NCBI GenBank assembly: GCA_902459845.2
Contig: CABPSV020000677.1
Coordinates: forward strand, 1-10,604
Length of the DNA stretch: 10,604 bases
From: Hepatocystis sp. ex Piliocolobus tephrosceles
Taxonomy: Eukaryota > Apicomplexa > Aconoidasida > Haemosporida > Plasmodiidae
Reading direction: 5' to 3'
Position numbers and translations under genes: made by a program. The notes beneath the pieces were generated by a model, which was not told the DNA's origin, made no database searches, and saw only the letters and a program-made list of their open reading frames with translations. This document shows, piece by piece, positions 1 to 7,447 of the stretch (its first letter is position 1; the number at the start of each line of letters is the position of its first letter).

Positions 1-355
1 AAATAAATAAATAAATATATATATAAACACATATTTATATATACATGCGAATTCATTAATGCTTGTTTTTATATACATATAAATGCCAACTACTACCATA
101 TTGTCTAATTTCCAATAGTTTTAAAATTTATATTAATTATTATTTTTCTTTTTTAAAAGCTAAGCACACATGCAGTTTTTATTATTTTATTTATTTATTT
201 TTTTTTTTTTTTTTCTTCAAAAGTTGTAAAAATTGTTAAACTTTTAAATGCATACAAAACGTTGTATACATTATGAAACAAAATCACATATTATTTTTTT
301 ATTAAACGTGAAAAAAAAAAATAAAAATATATATTATTTGTTATAACTATGACAT

Positions 356-360
<5 letters not shown>

Positions 361-400
<40 letters not shown>
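361..400. repeat. (TA)20 microsatellite
   Basis: Forty bases of perfect TA dinucleotide repeat directly following ATGCGCA. It is likely to vary in length between isolates. Confidence 0.95.
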
Positions 401-401
<1 letters not shown>

Positions 402-598
402 CTTATTAACGACAAAAAATAAAATCATATCAAATGAATAAAAAAAAAAAAAGGATGAAATGGGGCGAAATGAAATAATTAAGTGATACTAAATTTGTAA
501 CAATGTAAAAAAAGACTATTAAAAAAACTTAGCTTTAATTACTACACAAAAGTTTTAACATAAAAAAAAAAATAAATAAAAATAAAATTATAAATGAA

Positions 599-704
599 GA
601 AATGTAACATAAACAATGCACCTATAAAAAAAAAACTATGCTCCCACTCCCGAAATGTAACATTAACAACCCACCTATAAAAAAAAAAAAAAACTAGCCA
701 ATAT
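599..704. repeat. 53-bp tandem duplication in the 3' flank
   Basis: Two adjacent copies (599-651 and 652-704) share GAAATGTAACAT, AACAA, CACCTATA plus an A run, and ACTA, in the same order and at the same offset of 53. They have diverged by substitutions and by A-run length. The duplication lies 30-135 bases past the stop codon, in the likely 3' UTR of the DUF726 gene. Confidence 0.85.
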
Positions 705-734
705 AAGAACATGTACAAACAAAACAGCAACCCA

Positions 735-2970
735 TCACATATCAAAGTCAATTAGCTTAAAAATGTCCTTAAGTTTTCGCTTATAATCTAAGTGACTATG
801 TATAATTCCACTAGCATCGTAATTTTCTACATTTGGGATATTTACTGCAGATAAACCAGCAACATTTAGTTTCCACTCCATATATCTATATAAAAAGCCT
901 AATAACCAATCATTCTTTGAGTATACATTAATTATACGATTAGTTACTACCATACGTATATTCTCCCAAATCCTAGTACTAGTAGTAGCTGGTAAACCAA
1001 TAAATATTACATTACTAACTATATTATATAATTTTTTTAAATATAAATATTTTAAACAATAAAAAATAACACGTGCACCTACTGAATAACCAATTAAAAT
1101 GACTGGTCTTTGTCCTACAGTATTTTTATCACTAAGTGCTTCAGCCAAAATTCGACCTGCTTGTTGAGCTCTTTCTCTTATTAATAAATATACATTATCC
1201 AAATTAGATGCATATTTTATTAAAGCTAATGGCCATGTTAAAGCTGCACTTAATGTACTTGCTACTGTATATTGTAACCATATTTTACTAGCTGTTAAAG
1301 CAAATTCTTGTGATAACATTGTTTCAATCAAAGAACCTAATGTTTTTAATAAATGATTTTCCCATTTTAAAGCATATAAATCACAATAACAATTAGGAAA
1401 TACTTCTAACCATGGTTCTGTTATATCTTTATCTGTTTTTATTTCACCACTAACACAAACACTTACACTTAATGATTTAGATATATAACCATTTAACATT
1501 AAAAATTCAAACGTTTTTATATTTGCTATTCTTCTACTATATTTATATCCAGTCAATCCTGCACCACCAGCACCAAATAAAGAAATAATAAATGCTAAAC
1601 CACTTGATGAAGCTAAAAATGCAGTTAAACTACTACCTCCAGCACCTAAAGCTGTTAATCCAGCAATAATACCAGGTGTAGCTAAACCAGCAGTAAAAGC
1701 TAATAATGCACCACCACCTAAAGCAGCAGCTGCTATTTTTACTCTTCTTATATTTTTTTTTTTTGATGTTTCATTAATTGATGCTTGTAATGCATTTATT
1801 AAGTCTGCAGCTAAATTCTCTTCTATTGTTAAAATTAATAAATCATTCATTTTTAAACATTTAGCAAAATTTTGAAAATATAACTGAATTCTTGCATTAT
1901 TATTACCAGTCATAATATAACTTGTTATTAAATCTCTTAATATAACTGATTTTATATCTGGTCCTTTTATTGGTACACCATGTTTTAAATATTTATCTGC
2001 ATCATTTTCATCGTAAATACTACTATCACTGCTTGAATACTCAGATGAATCTTTTAAACTTTTTCTTATTTTATGTTTTAAACTTTTTCTGTCATTTTCC
2101 AACACATTTACATCCATACTTTCACTCTCATTTATACCCTCCTCATTTACGCCCTCATTTATACCCTCCTCATTTACACCCTCATTTATACCCTCCTCAT
2201 TTACACCCTCATTTATACCCTCATTTATACCCTCCTCATTTATACCCTCCTCATTTACACCCTCCTCATTTACACCCTCATTTATTTCACTACAGGTTGG
2301 ACTATGTGTTGAATTACGGCCTGGGCTATATGTTGGACTAAGTGTTGGAGAATATAAACTCCTAATTTCATTTACTCCTTTTTCCATATCACATTTATCA
2401 ATCTTGTCATACCCTCTACTACTACTATAATAACTATCTACGTTAATAGTAGAATCATTTTGTGGTTCTAAATTATCAATAAAAACATTTCGTTTCTGTT
2501 CTTTCTCAGAAACTATATCACTACAACCTGTGTTGCTTTCCGCATATTGAAAATTCATTATGTCCTTATCCTTTTTCTTCATATATAAAAAATTATCACT
2601 AACATTATTACTTACATTACTTATATTGCTTATGTTGCTTATGTTGTTTATGTTGTTTATGTTGCTTATATTACTTGCATCGTCTTGTACACTCAAACTG
2701 TTAAATACTTCTTCATTTTTTAAATTGTTATCATCCTTAACATTTTTCAACTCTATTTTGTTTTTATCATATACCTTTGTAATAACATTCTCTTGTTTTA
2801 TATTTTCAGAAAATTTTTCTTTAGTTTTATTTGATGCAAATGAAAAATAATCATTTATTGCTTCTACATTATATGTTTCATTAATTTCTCTTTTCACATA
2901 TGTATAAAAACATGAATTTTTTGGTTTATGTTCATTATTGTCATCATCTTTATCATTATCATCATCGTCA

Positions 2971-3006
<36 letters not shown>

Positions 3007-4700
3007 TTGGAATGTTGTTCATTTTTTTCGTTCCCATTTTCATATTTATTTTGTTCATCTAAACAGCTATTACTGTCATTATTATTAACTATTATTTTAT
3101 TGTTATTATTTTTTTTTTTTTCCATTATATTTGGATCAATATGTAAACTATCCTCGCTATGTTCACCAATACTACTACTATTACCACTATTATCACCACT
3201 ACCACTACTTCTACCACTACCACTACTTCTACCACTACCACTACTTCTACCACTACCACTACTTCTACTACTACCACTTTCTCCATTTATCTCATCATCC
3301 GTGAATTCTTCAGAATTATCATCGAACTCCTCTATATGCGAATTCATTGTTTCATTATGCTCATCAATGTGATCATTTTGCCAAAAATCTATTTCGTTAT
3401 GTAACTCTTCAACTACTTTTTTAAATTTATTATCAACTTCGATTTGTAACGGTTTAATTTGTTCTATTAAATTATCAACAAATGGTTTTTCACTTAGTTT
3501 ATAAATTTTACGATCACCGGTTATATCACTTAACATTTGTCTATGTTGTAAAGGTTTGACTATACATTGATAAGCTAATGGATCTATAACTAACAAATCA
3601 GATATTTGTTTTAAAAAATTTATAGAAAGTTTATCTAAATGATTTTGTACATCTATATCATCTACTGAGTCAATATGTTTAATAACAATACATGCAAATA
3701 AAGCTAAAATATTTTCTTTTACTTCTCTTGGTAAATTAATAAATTTATTATTATTTATTGGTATATATTGTAACCGTAATGCTTCTAAATTTGCATTTAG
3801 TCTTTTTTTTTGCATTTTATTTTCTCTCGATTTTATATATGCATTTGTTTCCTTTTCTAAAGTGTTAGTAAGATCTTTAGTAGTAACCAAACATTTATCT
3901 AATAAACCGCTCGCATTCTTTTTTTTCACTATATTATTGATTATTTTATTATAATACAATAAGGGTGATGATGGTTCTATTCCGTATTTTTTTTTACATT
4001 CGTCTCCTTTTTCGTCACTTTTTTCGTCACTTTGTCCACCATTTTGTCCACCATTTTGTCCACCATTTTGTCCACCATTTTGTTTATCACTTTTTCTATT
4101 TTTCTTCCAATTAATAATATCATAAATATTTTTATTTTTGTTGTTGTTGTTGTTGTTATTACTTTGTTTTGTTACAACCTTTTTATTTTTTTTTTCGAAC
4201 TCCTTTTTATTACTACTATCTCTACTACTATTGCTACTCTCATTTTTATCATACCCGCTTATATTTGCAAAAGAATTGTAACACCCAGTTTTGTTATAAC
4301 CTTTTTTTATACTTATACGAAAATTAGTATCAGTTGTTTTTTTCTCATTCAATTTTTTATATGAAAAAATATCACTATTTGTAGTTATATTTCTACTAAC
4401 ATTATAATCACTAGTAATGTTACGACTACTATCAGTAAAATTAATATTATCATTATATTCAGGTCTCTTATATAAACTTTTTAAAAAAGCTTCTTCAATT
4501 TCTGCATTTTTTAAAGGACTTATATCACTTAAAAAAATTTGACCTTCTTCTATTTTCTTCTTTACATCCTTGTCAATAGATTTTACAATATGATTAGATT
4601 CGAGAGTTAACATATGTTTATTACCCCCATGAGTATTTTGTTTTTCGCTTACAAAATCATCATCGCTGCTGATATCTTTTTTGTGTTTACTTTTTAACAT
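735..4700 (-). CDS. DUF726/TMCO4-family putative membrane-associated serine hydrolase with long disordered N-terminal extension
   Basis: Single-exon ORF of 1321 aa ending in TGA. The start is the ATG at 4700 (MLKSKHKKD...); the open frame continues upstream through a repeat array, but that array has no ATG on this strand. Residues 1 to about 900 are mostly low-complexity (GGQN, poly-N, RSSGSG, poly-K, NIS, EGINE repeats), apart from a more ordinary helical block at about 322-440. The conserved domain covers about 915-1310. It has helical sequence at 918-973, then a Gly/Ala-rich hydrophobic segment at about 988-1050 (AAAALGGGALLAF to GAGGAGLTGYKYSRR), typical of DUF726 (Pfam PF05277) and probably membrane-inserting. 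A further hydrophobic stretch (STLSAALTWPLALIKYAS) lies near 1144-1164. The nucleophile elbow is GYSVGAR with Ser1206; Asp1264 (YSKNDWLLGF) and His1303 (HSHLDY) are the likely triad partners. The family includes human TMCO4 and yeast Mil1/YFL034W, annotated as putative lipases. Substrate and role in Plasmodium are not known to me. Family assignment is confident; enzymatic activity is inferred. Confidence 0.9.
2127..2285 (-). repeat. In-frame EGINE/EGVNE coding minisatellite
   Basis: Within the DUF726 CDS, residues 806-858 are a run of 4- and 5-residue units INEG, INEEG and VNEEG (12- and 15-bp units). They alternate in a partly regular higher-order order, with three consecutive VNEEG-INEG pairs near the C-terminal end. 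The segment is acidic and predicted to be disordered. Unit lengths are multiples of three, so copy-number changes keep the frame. Confidence 0.95.
2600..2676 (-). repeat. Asn-Ile-Ser/Asn coding repeat
   Basis: About eight 9-bp units encode NIS/NIN triplets (SNISNINNINNISNISNIS...) at roughly residues 675-701 of the DUF726 protein. This is typical Plasmodium Asn-rich low complexity. Confidence 0.85.
2976..3003 (-). repeat. A28 homopolymer inside coding sequence (poly-lysine)
   Basis: An uninterrupted run of 28 A on the coding strand supplies the last base of a Leu codon and nine AAA lysine codons. An Asp-rich stretch (FYDDDDNDKDDD) follows. The frame stays open on both sides, so the length in this sequence is consistent with an intact gene. 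Confidence 0.95.
3196..3267 (-). repeat. Four perfect 18-bp copies encoding RSSGSG
   Basis: Four identical tandem copies of an 18-base unit (plus strand CCACTACCACTACTTCTA) encode a Ser/Gly/Arg linker at about residues 478-502 of the DUF726 protein. Degenerate Ser/Gly codons continue on both sides. Perfect identity suggests recent expansion or homogenisation. Confidence 0.95.
4034..4081 (-). repeat. Four 12-bp copies encoding GGQN
   Basis: Tandem 12-base units (plus strand GTCCACCATTTT) at 4034, 4046, 4058 and 4070 encode NGGQ repeats at about residues 207-223 of the DUF726 protein. They are followed in the protein by SDEKSDEKGDE and lie close to a poly-Asn run (GTT-rich plus strand near 4140-4160). 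Confidence 0.95.
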
Positions 4701-4707
4701 TACTTGA

Positions 4708-4897
4708 AAATAAATAAATAAATAAATAAATAATGCAAATAAATAATGCAAATAAATAATGCAAATAAATAATGCAAATAAATAATGCAAATAAATAATG
4801 CAAATAAATAATGCAAATAAATAATGCAAATCAATAATGCAAATAAATAATGCAAATCAATAATGCAAATCAATAATGCAAATAAATAATGCAAATA
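4708..4897. repeat. 13-bp tandem array (AATAATGCAAATA) directly upstream of the DUF726 start
   Basis: A TAAA tetranucleotide run (about 4708-4733) passes into about 13 copies of a 13-bp unit. TGC occurs at exactly 13-base steps from 4734 to 4890. Copies nearest the gene are identical; copies further upstream carry an AAATCAAT variant, giving a polarity of homogenisation. On the coding strand the array has no ATG and no stop in any frame. It starts within 10 bases of the initiation codon, so it probably forms 5' UTR. Confidence 0.93.
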
Positions 4898-5420
4898 CAA
4901 TAAAATGCGATAAAAAAACAATATTAACTGATATAACAAAAAATTGGCGTATTAGTCAGAAAAAAAAGAAAAAAAAATTATGACTTACTCTATATGTGTT
5001 TTTATTATAAGCAATCATAGATTATACTTTTTCAAAAAGTATATACAATAGTGCGCGTATATATATATATATATATATAATACATATATTTATATTTATA
5101 CTGTTATGAGTTTATAAATGCTTAACATGCAGATATACAAAATCATTGTATTGTTTGATGTATAACAATATTACTTTTTTTTACAAAATTAAAAACTTCA
5201 TTTTATTCTTCATGCCAAACGTTTATTACTTTCTATAATAGTTTTCAAAAACGTCTTTTTTTTCTTTTTCTTTTTTTTTTTTTCAGTATAAAAAATGTAT
5301 ACATATATGTATTTTACGAAATTGTTTTTATTAAAACTTATTATTACAACATGTTAAATAAAAAAAAAATTTAAAGCTAAAAATTAAAAAGGTAAAAGTC
5401 CTTGTTCACTCTAAGTGTAC

Positions 5421-5423
<3 letters not shown>

Positions 5424-5466
<43 letters not shown>
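5424..5466. repeat. (TA)n microsatellite
   Basis: About 43 bases of alternating TA in the intergenic region. A shorter one lies at 5058-5079, directly after GTGCGCG. Confidence 0.95.
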
Positions 5467-5468
<2 letters not shown>

Positions 5469-5557
5469 TTATTAAGAATTTTTAAATATGCAATTTATTT
5501 TTTTTTCGTTTTTTTTTTATATTTTCAATTGAACGATTCGATTGGGAGTTAAAGAAA

Positions 5558-5639
5558 TCAAAAAAATAAAAAAAATAAAAAAAATAAAAAAAATAAAAAA
5601 AGTAAAAAAAATAAAAAAAATAAAAAAATTAAAAAAATT
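5558..5639. repeat. 9-periodic A8T tract
   Basis: T occurs at 5558 and then every 9 bases to 5639, separated by A runs (one G, some extra T). The period gives an IKK open frame on the plus strand (from TTG at 5542), which looks like a by-product of the repeat rather than a gene. Confidence 0.9.
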
Positions 5640-5836
5640 AAAAAAAAAAAAAAAAAGGGGAAGAAAGAAAGAAAGAAAAAAAGGAAAACAGGAAAAAAGG
5701 GGAAAAAGAGAGGAAACAGGAGAGAAAAAGGTAAGAAAAAAAAAGGAAACAGGATAGAAAAAAGTAATAAAAAAAAAGAGAAAAAAGAAAGGCAAAAAGA
5801 ATAAAAAAATAAAGGAGAAAGAAAAAAAAAAAAAGA
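5640..5836 (+). repeat. Near-homopurine A/G tract with 33-bp repeat
   Basis: Almost 200 bases of nearly pure A and G on the plus strand, with only scattered C or T. It includes A17, an AAAG run and GGGG blocks. A 33-bp period is visible (AGGAAACAGGA at 5711 and 5744), with a more diverged third copy starting at 5682. Such tracts can form triplex (H-DNA) under superhelical stress; that is inference here. Confidence 0.8.
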
Positions 5837-6041
5837 ATGAATAAAGCGAATAAAGCGAATAAAACGAATAAAGCGAAAAAGCGAATAAAGTGAATAAAGC
5901 GAAAAAGCGAATAAAGCGAATAAAACGAATAAAGCGAAAAAGCGAATAAAGCGAATAAAGCGAATAAAGCGAATAAAACGAATAATGCGAATAAAACGAA
6001 TAATGCGAATAAAACGAATAATGCGAATAAAGTGAATAAAT
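5837..6041. repeat. 9-bp CpG-bearing minisatellite (CGAATAAAG)
   Basis: About 23 units based on CGAATAAAG with variants ACGAATAAA, GTGAATAAA, TGCGAATAA and an 8-bp GCGAAAAA. From 5943 to 6033 the spacing is exactly 9 bases. A 35-bp higher-order block (two standard units, one ACG unit, one 8-bp unit) occurs at 5846 and again at 5907. The last third alternates ACGAATAAT and GCGAATAAA. CpG recurs about every 9 bases in otherwise CpG-poor DNA. Confidence 0.93.
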
Positions 6042-6521
6042 AATTAAAAAAAAAAAAAATAAAACACGTGATGTTTATTTGTATAATACTTTTTTTTTAA
6101 TACCTCATTCTGTGTTTTTTCTTGTAATATAATTCTTTTATACAAAATTAATAAATAAATGTATGGGCTCAAGGAGACAAAAGTTTAAAAAGATTATTCA
6201 TTAAACAACATTAGTAAAAATTCATAAAATAGTTCATAAAGAAATCCACATGCAAACATCAACAAAAGTAACATTAAAATAACAAGTATACCAAAAAAAA
6301 AGAAAAAAAAAAATTAAAAAAAATAAAACAATCCAAACCAAACATAAACAAATGTAGCTAACAGAACATAACGACCACAATGTAATAGTAAAATGTGAAA
6401 CGTAAAAAGAAAAAAAAAGAAAGAATTAATTATAAGATTAGAAAAATGTAAATAAGCATACATATGCACATATATATATGTATGTACTAAATAGTACTGC
6501 ATTTTTTCCTGTTTCAATTAC

Positions 6522-6582
6522 AGGTAGGTGAAAGGAGAAAAAAAAAGGAACTCCAACTGACTGACAAGTTGCTCAATAACAA

Positions 6583-6622
<40 letters not shown>

Positions 6623-6652
6623 TATAGATATATATATTTTTTTTACCTACCT
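6522..6652 (+). other. Imperfect inverted repeat able to fold as a branched RNA
   Basis: AGGTAGGTGAAAGGAG (6522-6537) can pair with TTTTTTTTACCTACCT (6637-6652) over 16 contiguous positions as plus-strand RNA, using four G-U pairs. Inside lie a small hairpin, CAACT (6554-6558) with AGTTG (6567-6571), and a 24-base perfect palindrome (6601-6624) in a TA-rich stretch. No family is recognised. A functional RNA is only a possibility. Confidence 0.3.
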
Positions 6653-6946
6653 ATCAGTAGTTCTTACCATGTATTATAACTAAAAATCAAATATATATCT
6701 TAAGTATAAATACTCATATATTTATTCACCTATTGTGTGTAATTGTTATTTTTTATTTTTTTTACATGCTTATCACTCGCTTGTTTTGTGTTTATGTTTA
6801 TCATGTACATATATATATATGTATATAATTGATCAAAAACGTATGTACACTCATATGTATAATTGACAGAATAGGCTACAGGTGTAACAAATGAAAGGGG
6901 TTATATCTATATATCTATTTTTTTTATCATATATAAGCATTCAACA

Positions 6947-6949
<3 letters not shown>

Positions 6950-6988
<39 letters not shown>
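6950..6988. repeat. A39 homopolymer
   Basis: Thirty-nine consecutive A on the plus strand. Intergenic poly(dA:dT) of this length is common in Plasmodium and probably disfavours nucleosomes. Confidence 0.95.
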
Positions 6989-6992
<4 letters not shown>

Positions 6993-7223
6993 TACAAAAG
7001 TGGGGACATAAAAAAAATTACAATATAAATGAAAAGCCTTTGCACATTATTTATATCTATGTAGTTTAAAATGTTATTGTATGAAGAAACAAGTAAATAC
7101 GTATATATGTAATATATATATATGCTAGTACCTACTTTAGTAGTATAACATTTCCCTCAAACTATTAAGAATCGTTTTTTTTTTATTTATTTTTTTTTTT
7201 TATAACATGATCAAAATAGCCAA

Positions 7224-7377
7224 TTATGGTCCAAAAATTATGGTCCAAAAATTATAGTCCAAAAATTATAATCCAAAAATTATAGTCCAAAAATTATAAA
7301 CCTAAGATTATGGTCTTAAAATTATGGACCTAAAATTATGGTCCAAAAATTATGGTCCTATAATTATAGTCCTAACA
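7224..7377. repeat. Eleven-copy 14-bp minisatellite (TTATGGTCCAAAAA)
   Basis: Eleven units, each exactly 14 bases from 7224 to 7377 with no indel. The TTAT at the head of every unit is invariant; GGTCC varies to AGTCC, AATCC, AAACC, GGTCT, GGACC. It lies about 70 bases beyond the SHLP1 stop, in the likely 3' UTR. Units 8 and 9 form a short inverted repeat, GGACC-9 nt-GGTCC, at 7326-7344. Confidence 0.95.
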
Positions 7378-7395
7378 GTCAATATATGTATATAA

Positions 7396-7407
7396 CCCCC
7401 TACCCCC
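7396..7407 (-). other. G5-TA-G5 element in the SHLP1 3' flank
   Basis: CCCCCTACCCCC on the plus strand reads as GGGGGTAGGGGG on the SHLP1 sense strand, about 40 bases after the stop. Runs of five G are rare in DNA this A/T-rich. Only two runs are present, so a four-run intramolecular quadruplex is not possible from this site alone. Confidence 0.6.
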
Positions 7408-7447
7408 AATAAAAAAAAAAAATACTATATTTCAAAATGTGAAACAT

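Larger units (their letters stand above)
1..734. other. 3' flank of the DUF726 gene, no coding sequence seen
   Basis: A/T-rich sequence beyond the TGA of the minus-strand gene, with T runs, a (TA)20 microsatellite and a 53-bp tandem duplication. The only open frame (542-751, minus) starts at TTG rather than ATG and is a Phe-rich translation of poly-A/T. It probably holds the 3' UTR and polyadenylation site of the gene, but no specific site can be assigned. Confidence 0.7.
4701..7447. other. Repeat-dense intergenic region between SHLP1 and the DUF726 gene
   Basis: About 2.7 kb with no convincing coding sequence. It should hold the SHLP1 3' UTR, the DUF726 promoter and the DUF726 5' UTR. It contains (TA)n tracts at 5058-5079 and 5424-5466, plus several tandem arrays, an inverted repeat and an A39 run listed separately. 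Open frames here start at TTG and encode only repeat peptides (IKK or LHYLFALFICIIY). Confidence 0.75.

Noticed and set aside
1970..2341. Plus-strand His/Pro/Leu-rich ORF opposite the DUF726 gene
   Set aside because: Its repeats (LHPHLYPPH) are the antisense of the EGINE minisatellite. The minus-strand frame has a recognisable conserved domain; this does not.
2560..4364. Other plus-strand ORFs opposite the DUF726 gene (2560-2850, 2900-3088, 3007-3372, 3159-3404, 4032-4364)
   Set aside because: All are antisense shadows of Asn-, Lys- and Ser/Gly-rich coding repeats.
4701..4939. N-terminal extension of the DUF726 ORF to 4829, and a separate minus-strand frame 4700-4939
   Set aside because: Both begin at TTG, not ATG, and consist of translated 13-bp repeats (LHYLFALFICIIY). 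The array has no sense-strand ATG, so the ATG at 4700 is the credible start.
5542..5757. Plus-strand Lys/Ile-rich ORF (IKKIKK...) and its minus-strand Phe-rich counterpart at 5517-5795
   Set aside because: The plus frame begins at TTG; both are direct translations of the A8T and homopurine repeats, with no domain.
6314..6517. 67-aa minus-strand ORF rich in Tyr/Phe/His
   Set aside because: TTG start, no recognisable domain, A/T-driven composition.
6551..6571. Box C/D snoRNA suggested by CTGACTGA
   Set aside because: Two CTGA matches exist, but no RTGATGA C box lies at a suitable distance.
4708..7377. CRISPR array or mobile element suggested by the dense repeats
   Set aside because: Units are 9-14 bp head-to-tail without unique spacers, and there is no transposase or terminal repeat. 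These are minisatellites in a eukaryotic genome.
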